Shown here: piece by piece, positions 7,977-15,985 of the stretch | Position numbering within the stretch: the first letter of the stretch is position 1 | Layout of the letters: every line of letters starts with the position of its first letter | Source of the DNA: Clostridium moniliforme | Lineage (GTDB): Bacteria > Bacillota > Clostridia > Clostridiales > Clostridiaceae | Assembly (NCBI RefSeq): GCF_017873235.1 | Contig: NZ_JAGGJZ010000003.1 | Coordinates: 62,001 to 126,000 of the forward strand | Direction: 5' to 3' | DNA length: 64,000 nucleotides | Notes under the pieces: generated by a model | Seen by the model: only the letters and a program-made list of their open reading frames with translations | The model's database searches: none | What the model was told of the DNA's origin: nothing | Program-made: the position numbers and the translations under genes

Positions 7977-8876
7977 GTGTTACTAATAGAAAATATTTAT
8001 ATTTGTAATACTTGTGATAATTGCATAAGGAGAATAGATGTGAAAGGATTATCTTTAGAAAAGATACAATTAAATTTACAAGAAAAAGAAATTGGACCAA
8101 TAAGTATAGATGTAAAAGGAGGCATTGGTGTAGTAGCAAACAGTTATGGGAATAGTATTTCTTTTTTAGATTTAGTAAGTTTAAAAGAATCTTATAGACA
8201 ATATATAGGACCTAATCCAAAAGATATTAAATTTTATAAAAAATATGTTTGTATTTTGTGCAATGAAATAAATTCAATAATATTATACAATTTTATATCA
8301 AAAACTATTGATTTTGTAATTCCTTCAGGAAATTATCCAGAAAGTTTTGTAATAGACAGTATAAATGATATAATGTTAGTTTCTAATTTTATGGAAAGTA
8401 CAGTATCTGTTATTAATTTAAGAAATAAATCTTTAGATAAAGTAATAGATGTTGGTTTATATCCAGCAAAAGTAATTTTATCAAAAGATAGAAAATTTTT
8501 TTATGTTTGTGAAACTAATATAGGAGAAGACAAGGAGGGTTTTATAGGAATATATTCTATTAATGATTTTAAGCTTATTAAAAGAATAAAGGTTGGAGTT
8601 ATTCCATCTGATATATATGAGTTTAATGATAAAATATATGTTACTAATTTTGGAGAGGGAAGTATTAGTGTAATAAACATAAAAACGGGAAAAGAATTTA
8701 AAAGGATAAACTTAGGAGGTATGTTAAATAAGGTTATAAAAACAGAAAATACAATGTATATAAGTGATTATATTAATGGAATTTTATATTTAATAGATGA
8801 AAGAAATGGAAAGTTAAAAACCATTGCAATAGGAAATGAGCCTAATGCAATGATTCTTGTTAATTCAAATCACTAA
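7977..8876 (+). CDS. YncE-like beta-propeller protein
   Basis: Up to 299 residues made of repeated YVTN-type propeller blades, for example VVANSYGNSISFLDL, LVSNFMESTVSVINL, YVTNFGEGSISVINI and YISDYINGILYLID. Such proteins act as scaffolds or binding proteins; no enzyme residues are evident and the role is unknown. There is no signal peptide, so it is probably cytosolic. The first blade starts at once (ENIYICNTCDNC) and carries three cysteines in a CxxCxxC spacing. The start is unclear: the only in-frame canonical codon upstream is GTG 7977, which overlaps the AGGAGG site, while the codon at ideal distance is ATA 7986. The 3' end overlaps the convergent DUF4364 gene by 17 bases. Confidence 0.75.
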   Translation: MLLIENIYICNTCDNCIRRIDVKGLSLEKIQLNLQEKEIGPISIDVKGGIGVVANSYGNSISFLDLVSLKESYRQYIGPNPKDIKFYKKYVCILCNEINSIILYNFISKTIDFVIPSGNYPESFVIDSINDIMLVSNFMESTVSVINLRNKSLDKVIDVGLYPAKVILSKDRKFFYVCETNIGEDKEGFIGIYSINDFKLIKRIKVGVIPSDIYEFNDKIYVTNFGEGSISVINIKTGKEFKRINLGGMLNKVIKTENTMYISDYINGILYLIDERNGKLKTIAIGNEPNAMILVNSNH

Positions 8877-9396
8877 ATAGAAGATTTATTATTTGAGTAT
8901 AAATTTCAGAAGGATCTTTTTGCCACTTGTCGCACAGATGAGTGGCTTGTTTTTTTGTAGGCACTTGAAGTTTTAATTCCATTAAAGTGCAATCATCCTC
9001 TAAAGCTTTTATGTCAACAATAAAGCTATCATTTGATTCTATAGTATAGTCACTATGTATTGTTAATTCTTTTTTTATTAAATCTATATGTGATTTAACA
9101 TATTCGTTAATAAGAGATATTTTTGATTTTGATATTCTATCCTTAAAAAATGAAAGAACACTATCACCTTTATCTGTAAGTTTTAATAAATTTTTATCCA
9201 TTACTTCTGTATATTCAATAAAATTTGCTTCATCAAGTTCTGATATGTATTGTTGTAAGGTAAAATAGTTAATAAAACTATTTTCAAGAACTATTTCAGT
9301 GAGTTGTGTATTAGAAATAGGGTGTTTTAAGGTTTTTAAAATATATAAAAGTAATAATTTATTTTCTGCTAATTCTAATGAACTCTCTTCGTACAT
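8860..9396 (-). CDS. DUF4364 family protein (winged-helix-like)
   Basis: A 178-residue protein resembling the DUF4364 family found across Clostridia. The N-terminal 90 residues look like a winged helix of the transcription regulator type (LAENKLLLLYILKTL, helix-turn-helix around 30-60, then LKLTDKGDSVL). The C-terminal half resembles a small ligand-binding or dimerisation domain. Its target is unknown. ATG 9396 is 7 bases after GGAGG. Its 3' end overlaps the convergent propeller gene by 17 bases, with no terminator between them. Confidence 0.72.
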   Translation of the reverse strand: MYEESSLELAENKLLLLYILKTLKHPISNTQLTEIVLENSFINYFTLQQYISELDEANFIEYTEVMDKNLLKLTDKGDSVLSFFKDRISKSKISLINEYVKSHIDLIKKELTIHSDYTIESNDSFIVDIKALEDDCTLMELKLQVPTKKQATHLCDKWQKDPSEIYTQIINLLFSDLN

Positions 9397-9518
9397 AATT
9401 AAGCCTCCATTTTATATAGGTATATTAATAATTATAGCATAAAATTAAAAATAATGAATATAGTGTAATTAAATAAAAATAAACAGCACATAATTAGAAA
9501 TATAGAAGGGAGAAGGGG

Positions 9519-10295
9519 TTGAATTTAAAAAGTAAAAAGAGTTTATTGCAAATATTTATATTAATAACATTAATTTTAATTTTTTCAATAACAGTTATTA
9601 TAAAAAAATATGATGAAGTAAAGGATGTCTTAGCTAGGGAAAAAAATTTACCTATACATTCAGTCGATATTGAAGAGAAAAAAATTTCACTAACTTTTGA
9701 TGTAAATTTTGCAGAAAAAGATTATTTAAATGACATATTAAATATAATGGAGAAATACAATATAAAAGGAACATTTTTTGTAATGGGATCTTGGATAAAC
9801 TATACAGATGAAAATAAAGAAAAATTAAAATTGATAGCTAATAAAGGGCATGAAATAGGCAATCATAGTTATATTCATCCAAATTTTTCTCAAATAAGCG
9901 ATGAAAAAATAGAAAAAGAAATAAGAAAAACAGATGAAGCAATAAGAAATGTTACAAAGGATGCAAGTAAATTATTTAGATTTCCAAGTGGAGATTATAA
10001 TGAAAAGTCAGTAAAGAAAGTTAAGGAACTTGGATATATTCCAATTCAATGGGATGTTGATTCTATTGATTGGCGTGAAGATGGAGAAAAAGTAGAGTAT
10101 GAAAGAATTAAAAAGAAGGTTAAAAATGGATCTATACTTCTTTATCATAATAATGCAAAGTACACACCTAAAAATATTGAAAAGATAATAAAGGAGCTTA
10201 AAGAAGAAGGTTATGAGTTTAAAACTGTAGGAGAAATGATCTATAAAGAAGATTATTATATTGATTCAGAAGGACTTCAGCATAAAAAAATATAA
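9519..10295 (+). CDS. Polysaccharide deacetylase, PdaB-like
   Basis: A 258-residue protein with one N-terminal membrane anchor (about 9-28) and an extracellular NodB-homology domain. The first motif is LTFDVNF (D61), with the second Asp of the usual TFDDG replaced by Val, as in the sporulation deacetylase PdaB family. The metal histidines are H116 and H120 (GNHSYIHP). RFPSGDY, QWDVDSIDW and LLYHNN complete motifs 3-5. The expected role is deacetylation of peptidoglycan or another cell-surface polysaccharide, perhaps in spore cortex. Start is TTG 9519 behind GAAGGGAG; no ATG competes. Transcribed alone toward the SSB-like gene. Confidence 0.82.
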   Translation: MNLKSKKSLLQIFILITLILIFSITVIIKKYDEVKDVLAREKNLPIHSVDIEEKKISLTFDVNFAEKDYLNDILNIMEKYNIKGTFFVMGSWINYTDENKEKLKLIANKGHEIGNHSYIHPNFSQISDEKIEKEIRKTDEAIRNVTKDASKLFRFPSGDYNEKSVKKVKELGYIPIQWDVDSIDWREDGEKVEYERIKKKVKNGSILLYHNNAKYTPKNIEKIIKELKEEGYEFKTVGEMIYKEDYYIDSEGLQHKKI

Positions 10296-10400
10296 TTTAT
10301 GTTGAAAATGGCATAAATTATGTATTATAATGGAAATGTATAAGTGGGGATCTTTTATTTTATAAAAATTAGTTTATTACAAAGGGAGAGAGGGTTTACA

Positions 10401-11054
10401 ATGGATAATTTAATGTTAAACAACAAAATTTATCTTGAAGGAAAGGTAGTTTCAAATTTAGAGTATAGTCATGAAATGTATGGTGAAGGGTTTTATACAT
10501 TTGGACTTGAAGTACAAAGATTAAGTGATTCAGTAGATTTATTGAATGTTACAATTTCAGAAAGATTATTAGCTGGTTTTGATATTAGTATAGGTAAAGA
10601 TGTAATTGTTGAGGGACAATTAAGATCATACAATAAATTTATAGATGGATCTAACAAATTAATACTTACAGTTTTTGCTAGAAATATTGAACCTTGTATA
10701 GAAAAAAGTAAAAATCCTAATGAGATTTTCTTAGATGGATATATATGCAAGGAACCAGTATACAGGACTACTCCATTTGGTAGGGAAATTGCAGATGTTT
10801 TATTAGCGGTAAATAGAGCATATAATAAATCAGATTATATACCAACAATTGCTTGGGGAAGAAATTCAAGATTTTGCAAGACATTAGAAGTTGGAGATAA
10901 CATTAAAGTATGGGGAAGATTACAAAGTAGAGAATATCAAAAAAAGATATCAGAAACAGAAGTAGTAAAAAAAATAGCTTATGAAGTTTCAATATCAAAA
11001 ATGGAAAGATCTAAAAAGGAAGAAATTAATGAAGCCAAAGAAGGCGCAGTATAA
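10401..11054 (+). CDS. Tandem OB-fold, single-stranded DNA-binding-like protein
   Basis: A 217-residue protein with two SSB-like OB folds, roughly 8-95 (KIYLEGKVVSNLEYSH, VEGQLRSY) and 105-200 (EIFLDGYICKEPVYRT, IADVLLAVNRAYN, YIPTIAWGRNSRF, VWGRLQSREY). The second half keeps the SSB pattern better. It lacks the acidic DDDIPF-type tail of canonical SSB, so it is unlikely to be the replication SSB. The conservative start is ATG 10401, after GGGAGAGAGG; the frame stays open back to 10344 but without a fitting ribosome binding site. Monocistronic with a strong terminator. Function unproven. Confidence 0.8.
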   Translation: MDNLMLNNKIYLEGKVVSNLEYSHEMYGEGFYTFGLEVQRLSDSVDLLNVTISERLLAGFDISIGKDVIVEGQLRSYNKFIDGSNKLILTVFARNIEPCIEKSKNPNEIFLDGYICKEPVYRTTPFGREIADVLLAVNRAYNKSDYIPTIAWGRNSRFCKTLEVGDNIKVWGRLQSREYQKKISETEVVKKIAYEVSISKMERSKKEEINEAKEGAV

Positions 11055-11069
11055 AATTAAATTTTAAGT

Positions 11070-11105
11070 AAAAAAGGTATTTGAAAATTTTCAAATACCT
11101 TTTTC
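11070..11105. terminator. Bidirectional terminator between the SSB-like gene and dapH
   Basis: AAAAAGGTATTTGAAAA and its complement form a nearly loopless stem flanked by A- and T-runs, between converging genes. Confidence 0.85.
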
Positions 11106-11112
11106 TTTTAAA

Positions 11113-11823
11113 TTATTTTCTTAAATCGTCAAGAAGTTGAGTTTTATCTTTAGTTTTGTCATCAACTGTTTTAATTATTTTAGCTGGAGAACCGGCTACA
11201 ACAACTCCAGCTGGAATATCTTCTGTTACAACAGAACCTGCAGCTACAACAGAGCCATTTCCAATTTTAACTCCTTCTAATATTACAGCATTTGCTCCAA
11301 TTAAAACATCATCACCAATTTCACAAGGAGATTTACTTGGTGGTTCTAAAACTCCAGCAACAACTGCACCTGCTCCTAAGTGAACTCTCTTTCCAAGTTT
11401 TCCACGAGCACCTATAACAGCATTCATATCAACCATTGTTCCTTCGCCTATTTCAGCACCTATATTAATAACAGCACCCATCATAATAACGGCATTTTTA
11501 CCTATACTTACTCTATCACGAATTATAGCACCTGGCTCAATTCTAGCTTCTACTTCAAGAATATCAAGCATTGGTATTGCAGAATTTCTTCTATCATTTT
11601 CTATTCTAAAGTGATTTATTAAATGCTTATTATCTAATATAACCTTTGATATTAAGTCAGATTCACCTATTAATATGTAGAAACCATTAGCTCCATACCA
11701 TTCTATTCCTTCTAAATTTGCTTCTCTTAAATCACCATTTACATATACTTTAACTGGTGTTGATTTTTTAGCTTCTTTTATAAATCTTGCTATCTCATAT
11801 GGATCAGTAAAATTATATTCCAT
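11113..11823 (-). CDS. dapH: Tetrahydrodipicolinate N-acetyltransferase
   Basis: A 236-residue enzyme of the acetylase branch of lysine/diaminopimelate synthesis: it transfers acetyl from acetyl-CoA to tetrahydrodipicolinate. An N-terminal helical domain (about 1-85) is followed by a left-handed beta-helix of hexapeptide repeats (about 90-215), visible as [35 protein letters not shown] and the [16 protein letters not shown] run. Length fits DapH, not the longer DapD. Its substrate is the product of DapB, encoded 8 kb away. ATG 11823 follows AAAGGATG. It is a single gene here. Confidence 0.92.
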   Translation of the reverse strand: MEYNFTDPYEIARFIKEAKKSTPVKVYVNGDLREANLEGIEWYGANGFYILIGESDLISKVILDNKHLINHFRIENDRRNSAIPMLDILEVEARIEPGAIIRDRVSIGKNAVIMMGAVINIGAEIGEGTMVDMNAVIGARGKLGKRVHLGAGAVVAGVLEPPSKSPCEIGDDVLIGANAVILEGVKIGNGSVVAAGSVVTEDIPAGVVVAGSPAKIIKTVDDKTKDKTQLLDDLRK

Positions 11824-11972
11824 AGTATCATCCTTTCTAAAATCATTATTTATTAATAATAAACTAATTATAATAAAAAAACTTATATAATGAAAGGGTT
11901 AGCGTGAAAAAAGAACAAAATTTGATAGTAGATTAAGATTAATGTAAAATATTTTTAAAGGAGATGATACTT

Positions 11973-12509
11973 GTGAAACTAAAAGAAGGTTTTGTTCAGA
12001 TATATACAGGTAATGGAAAGGGAAAAACTACAGCAGCAATAGGTCAAGGTATGAGAGCTTATGGAAATGGACTTAATGTTATAATGGTTCAATTTTTAAA
12101 AAGTGGAGAAACAGGAGAACTTAAAACTGTAGATGAATTAGGAAGTAATTTTCAAATATTTAGGTTTGAAAAAAGAAGAGGTTTTGTTTGGAACCTTAGT
12201 GAAGAGGAAAAGGAAGAAGTTAAAAAGGAAGTAAGGGTTGCTTATAAATTTATACTTTCAATATTAGAAGATGAAAAATGTGATGTACTTATTATAGATG
12301 AAGTTATGGGTGTTATTAAAAATAAATTTTTAACTGTTGAAGAAGTTTTAGAAATTATAAATAAGAAACCTAAAAATGTAGAGTTAATAATGACAGGGAG
12401 AAATGTACCAGAGGAAATATTAGAAAGAGCTAATTTAGTTACAGAAATGAGAGAAGTAAAACATTATTTTAAAGAAGGTGTTAAGGCAAGAAAGGGGATT
12501 GAATTTTAA
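11973..12509 (+). CDS. Corrinoid (cob(I)yrinic acid a,c-diamide) adenosyltransferase
   Basis: A 178-residue BtuR/CobO-type ATP:corrinoid adenosyltransferase, which puts the adenosyl group on reduced corrinoid to make coenzyme B12. The P-loop GNGKGKTT is at 13-20, preceded by QIYTG. VIMVQFLKSG, CDVLIIDEVMG and the C-terminal TGRNVPEEILERANLVTEM match the family. GTG 11973 is preferred because AAGGAG sits 9 bases upstream; the ATG at 11964 touches that site. The stop overlaps the start of the next gene by one base, so the two are translationally coupled. Confidence 0.88.
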   Translation: MKLKEGFVQIYTGNGKGKTTAAIGQGMRAYGNGLNVIMVQFLKSGETGELKTVDELGSNFQIFRFEKRRGFVWNLSEEEKEEVKKEVRVAYKFILSILEDEKCDVLIIDEVMGVIKNKFLTVEEVLEIINKKPKNVELIMTGRNVPEEILERANLVTEMREVKHYFKEGVKARKGIEF

Positions 12510-13642
12510 TGAATAATAGAGTAGAGAATGTTGAAATATCTGGAATAAGAAAATTTTATAATAAAGTTAGAAAAGTTGAAGGAGCTATTTCTTTAACTCT
12601 TGGACAGCCAGATTTTAATACTCCTGATATTGTAAAAAGAGGAATAGAAAAAGCATTATTAGAAAATAAAACAACTTATACTTCAAATGCAGGACTTGAT
12701 GAATTAAGAGAAGAAATATCAAAATATTTAAATACATTAGGAATTAAATATAATAAGGAAGAAATATGTATAACAGTTGGTGGCAGCGAAGGAATTTTTT
12801 CAAGCCTTATGGCATTGTTAAATGAAGGAGATAAAGTTTTAATTCCAACACCAGCTTATCCAGCTTATGAAAGTATTGTAAATATGGTTGGAGGAACAGT
12901 TATAAATTATGAATTAAATAATGATTTTACAGTTAATGTAGACAACATAAAAGAAAAGTTTAAAAAAGAAGATTGTAAATATTTAGTTTTATCCTTCCCA
13001 ACTAATCCAACAGGGGCAATACTTGATAAAAATGGAAGAGATGAATTAATAAAATTTATAAAAAATGAAAATATAATTGTAATTACAGATGAAATATATG
13101 CTTCAATTATTTATAATAATTATTATTCTGTAGCTCAAGATGAAAGTATAAAAGATAAAATTATATATATTAGTGGTTTTTCAAAAATGTTTTCAGCAAC
13201 TGGGCTTAGAATTGGATACATAGCATGTAGTGAAAATATTATGAAGGAAATAATGAAAGTTCATCAATATGGAGTATCTTGTGCACCTTCTATTGTTCAA
13301 TATGGAATGATTGAAGGATTAAAATATGGTATGGATGATGTATTAAAAATGAAAAATGAGTTTTTAAACAGAAAGAATTATGTTGTAAATAAATTAAGAG
13401 AAATTGGGTTTGAAGTTAATGATCCTAAAGGTGCTTTTTATGTATTTCCTTCAATTAAAAAATTTAAATTAACTTCTGATGAATTTTGTGAAAGATTATT
13501 AAATGAAGAAAAGGTAGCCTGTGTTCCAGGAACAGCCTTTGGAGTAGGTGGAGAAGGATTTATTAGAATATCTTATTGTTACTCTATGGAAGAGTTAGAA
13601 TTAGCTTTAAATAAAATAAAGAATTTTATAGATAAATTATAA
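12509..13642 (+). CDS. PLP-dependent class I/II aminotransferase (PatA/AspC-like)
   Basis: A 377-residue fold-type I aminotransferase. SLTLGQPDFNTPD is the N-terminal substrate motif, SFPTNPTGAILD and ITDEIYASI carry the pyridine-binding residues, and SGFSKMFSATGLRIGY contains the Schiff-base lysine K226. A late Arg (GFIRISYC) should bind the substrate carboxylate. The substrate is not readable from sequence; relatives such as PatA act on N-acetyl-LL-diaminopimelate, which would link it to the nearby dapH, while others are aspartate or aromatic transaminases. It is coupled to the adenosyltransferase gene (TAATG) and followed by a terminator. Confidence 0.88.
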   Translation: MNNRVENVEISGIRKFYNKVRKVEGAISLTLGQPDFNTPDIVKRGIEKALLENKTTYTSNAGLDELREEISKYLNTLGIKYNKEEICITVGGSEGIFSSLMALLNEGDKVLIPTPAYPAYESIVNMVGGTVINYELNNDFTVNVDNIKEKFKKEDCKYLVLSFPTNPTGAILDKNGRDELIKFIKNENIIVITDEIYASIIYNNYYSVAQDESIKDKIIYISGFSKMFSATGLRIGYIACSENIMKEIMKVHQYGVSCAPSIVQYGMIEGLKYGMDDVLKMKNEFLNRKNYVVNKLREIGFEVNDPKGAFYVFPSIKKFKLTSDEFCERLLNEEKVACVPGTAFGVGGEGFIRISYCYSMEELELALNKIKNFIDKL

Positions 13643-13661
13643 TATATAATTTATTTGTTAT

Positions 13662-13694
13662 ATAGCAGTTACTATTTGTAATTGCTATTTTTTT
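13662..13694 (+). terminator. Terminator after the aminotransferase gene
   Basis: ATAGCAGTTAC and GTAATTGCTAT pair with one G-U, followed by TTTTTTT. Confidence 0.8.
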
Positions 13695-13960
13695 ATGTAA
13701 ATAATAGTTAATATATAAATTAATTATTAAAATGGGTATAGTATATGACTTTAAAATACGAACAAAAAATATAAAATGTTTAAAAATAAGATGTAGATGA
13801 TTAATTAATATAAAAAAGTTTTTATTAAATAAATATAAAAAATAAAGAAAATAAAAAATTAAATTGAGAAATAATTAATTTTTACGAATTCTTTTATAAA
13901 GCTATAGTAAACGTATTCTAAAATCTGGAATTATTTTAATGCATTATTAAAATATAAAAA
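13695..13960. other. AT-rich upstream region of the opp operon, no gene seen
   Basis: About 265 bases of AT-rich sequence without an open frame, repeat or RNA-like fold that I can recognise. Confidence 0.45.
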
Positions 13961-13978
13961 TATGTATAATGATTCATT
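13961..13978. promoter_or_regulatory. ArgR-box-like site upstream of oppB
   Basis: TATGTATAATGATTCATT fits the arginine-repressor (ARG box) consensus TNTGNATWWWWATNCANA with two mismatches by eye. It lies about 32 bases upstream of the -35 of the opp promoter. A weaker half site (ATGAAT) follows at about 13987. Confidence 0.3.
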
Positions 13979-14009
13979 AAAAATAAATGAATGAAACTAA
14001 CATTATTTC

Positions 14010-14037
14010 TTGAAAATGAACATAGATATAATATAAT
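14010..14037 (+). promoter_or_regulatory. Putative sigma-A promoter of oppBCDFA
   Basis: TTGAAA (14010-14015) and TATAAT (14032-14037) are spaced by 16 bases. The oppB start is about 52 bases after the -10. Confidence 0.5.
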
Positions 14038-14089
14038 TAACAACAAATATTTACAATTTAAACAATAAAAAGAAAAAGGGGTGGTAAAA

Positions 14090-15016
14090 ATGCTAAAGTA
14101 CATAGGAAAAAGAGTATTTACTAGTATTTTAACAATATGGGCGGTTGTTACACTAACCTTCTTCTTGGTAAGGGCAATGCCAGGAGGACCATTTGATGGG
14201 GAAAAGATTACAGCTGAAATGAAAGTAGTATTAAATGAAAAATATGGATTAGACAAACCATTAAGTGAGCAATATTCAATTTATATGAAAAACTTATTAA
14301 AGGGTGATTTAGGAGAATCTTTAAAATATAGAGGAAGAGAAGTAAATGAAATAATTACTTATTCATTTCCTAAGTCAGCTAAAATTGGTATTGTTTCTAT
14401 AATTTTTTCTTTAGTAGCTGGAACATTACTTGGAGTAATTTCTGCACTTAAAGCTGGAAAATGGCCAGACAAGCTTTGTATGTTTATATCAACCTTAGGT
14501 ATAACTGTACCAAGTTTTGTAATTGGAGCTGTATTAATTTATTACTTTACAGTTAAATTAAGATTACTTCCAGCAGTAGGACTTAAGGGACCTGAAACAT
14601 TTATAATGCCAGTTATAGCACTTGCAGGAAGTTCAATGGCGTTTATAACAAGACTTACAAGAAGCAAACTTATAGATGTATTAAAATCTGATTATATTAG
14701 AACAGCTAGGGCAAAGGGATTAGATAAAAATGTAGTTGTTTTTAAACATGCACTTAGAAATTCACTTATTCCTGTTGTAACTTATCTTGGACCACTAGTA
14801 GCTTCAATACTTACAGGATCCTTTGTTGTTGAAAAAATATTTGTAATACCTGGACTTGGAAATGAGTTTGTTTCAACAATTACAAATAGAGATTACACAG
14901 CATTACTTGGAGTTGTAGTTTTCTTTTGTACTTTAATAGTTATTTGCAACTTATTAGTTGATATTTTATACGTAATAATAGATCCAAGAATAAAACTTGA
15001 AGATGTTGAAGGATAG
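14090..15016 (+). CDS. oppB: Oligopeptide ABC transporter permease OppB
   Basis: A 308-residue inner-membrane permease of the peptide ABC importer. It has a first membrane span at about 7-30 (SILTIWAVVTLTFFLVRAMPGGPFDG), an extracytoplasmic segment, and five more spans. The EAA-type coupling loop reads DYIRTARAKGLDKNVVVFKHALRNSLIP, which contacts the ATPases. ATG 14090 follows AAGGGGTGG; the in-frame GTG 14081 lies in that site. First gene of a five-gene operon; the gap to oppC is 12 bases. Dpp and Opp systems cannot be told apart by sequence alone. Confidence 0.93.
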   Translation: MLKYIGKRVFTSILTIWAVVTLTFFLVRAMPGGPFDGEKITAEMKVVLNEKYGLDKPLSEQYSIYMKNLLKGDLGESLKYRGREVNEIITYSFPKSAKIGIVSIIFSLVAGTLLGVISALKAGKWPDKLCMFISTLGITVPSFVIGAVLIYYFTVKLRLLPAVGLKGPETFIMPVIALAGSSMAFITRLTRSKLIDVLKSDYIRTARAKGLDKNVVVFKHALRNSLIPVVTYLGPLVASILTGSFVVEKIFVIPGLGNEFVSTITNRDYTALLGVVVFFCTLIVICNLLVDILYVIIDPRIKLEDVEG

Positions 15017-15028
15017 GGGGAAAGATTT

Positions 15029-15970
15029 ATGGAGAATTTAGAATTTAATAAAGATATGGTTACTCCCTTATCAAAAGAAGAAAAGAGTTTTGAGCAAAAT
15101 ATAAGACCAAGTGTTGGGTATTGGAAAGATGCATGGAATAGATTAAAAGAAAATAAAATAGCTTTAGTTTCATTAATAGTAATAATAGTATTAATTTTAC
15201 TTGCGATAATAGTTCCAATGACTTCAAAGTTTTCCTATGATGCTCAAAATTTAAAACTTAAAGATTTAAAACCAAATGGAGTACATTTTTTTGGAACTGA
15301 TAAACTAGGAAGAGATTTATTTGTAAGAGTTATGATGGGAGCTAGATATTCATTAATTATTGGAGGGGCAGCAGCTGTAATTAACTTATTTGTTGGAGTT
15401 TTATATGGAGGAATTTCAGGATTCTTTGGTGGGAAACTTGATAATATCATGATGAGAATAGTTGATTGTCTTTACTCAATACCAACAACTATATATGTAG
15501 TAATAATAATGGCTGTTTTAAAAGATACAGCTTTTGATAAAACTGGAATATTAAGTATTATAGTAGCTCTTTCAATATCTTATTGGGTTGGAATGGCAAG
15601 AATCGTTAGAGGAGATATTTTACAATTGAAACAACAGGAATTTGTTCTTGCAGCTAAAACTTTAGGAGCATCAAAAAAGAGAATTTTATTTAGACATTTA
15701 ATACCAAATTGCATGGGATCAATTATAGTTACAATGACTCTTTTAATTCCTCAAGCTATATTTACTGAAGCTTTTTTAAGTTTTATAGGATTAGGGTTAA
15801 ATGCACCTCTTGCATCATTAGGAACATTATGTAATGATGCAATGCCAGCAATATATACTAATCCATATCAACTATTTTTCCCAGCAGCTATGATATGTTT
15901 AATAATACTTTCATTTAATATGTTAGGGGATGGATTAACAGAAGCATTAGACCCTAAACATCAAAGATAG
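15029..15970 (+). CDS. oppC: Oligopeptide ABC transporter permease OppC
   Basis: A 313-residue permease partner of OppB. An N-terminal cytoplasmic stretch includes the OppC_N motif (WKDAWNRLKENKIALVSL), followed by a membrane span and a periplasm-facing loop with HFFGTDKLGRDLFVRVMMGAR, typical of OppC/DppC. The EAA loop is QQEFVLAAKTLGASKKRILFRHLIPN. Six membrane segments in total. It forms the translocation pore with OppB. It lies 12 bases behind oppB and 15 before oppD, each with its own ribosome binding site. Confidence 0.93.
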   Translation: MENLEFNKDMVTPLSKEEKSFEQNIRPSVGYWKDAWNRLKENKIALVSLIVIIVLILLAIIVPMTSKFSYDAQNLKLKDLKPNGVHFFGTDKLGRDLFVRVMMGARYSLIIGGAAAVINLFVGVLYGGISGFFGGKLDNIMMRIVDCLYSIPTTIYVVIIMAVLKDTAFDKTGILSIIVALSISYWVGMARIVRGDILQLKQQEFVLAAKTLGASKKRILFRHLIPNCMGSIIVTMTLLIPQAIFTEAFLSFIGLGLNAPLASLGTLCNDAMPAIYTNPYQLFFPAAMICLIILSFNMLGDGLTEALDPKHQR

Positions 15971-15985
15971 GAGGAATTAGAAATT

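Noticed and set aside
11156-11622. Open frames on the plus strand opposite dapH
   Set aside because: They are antisense shadows of the hexapeptide-repeat gene, whose codon pattern and motifs are clear; they have no ribosome binding sites and low-complexity Thr/Ala or Ser/Asn content.
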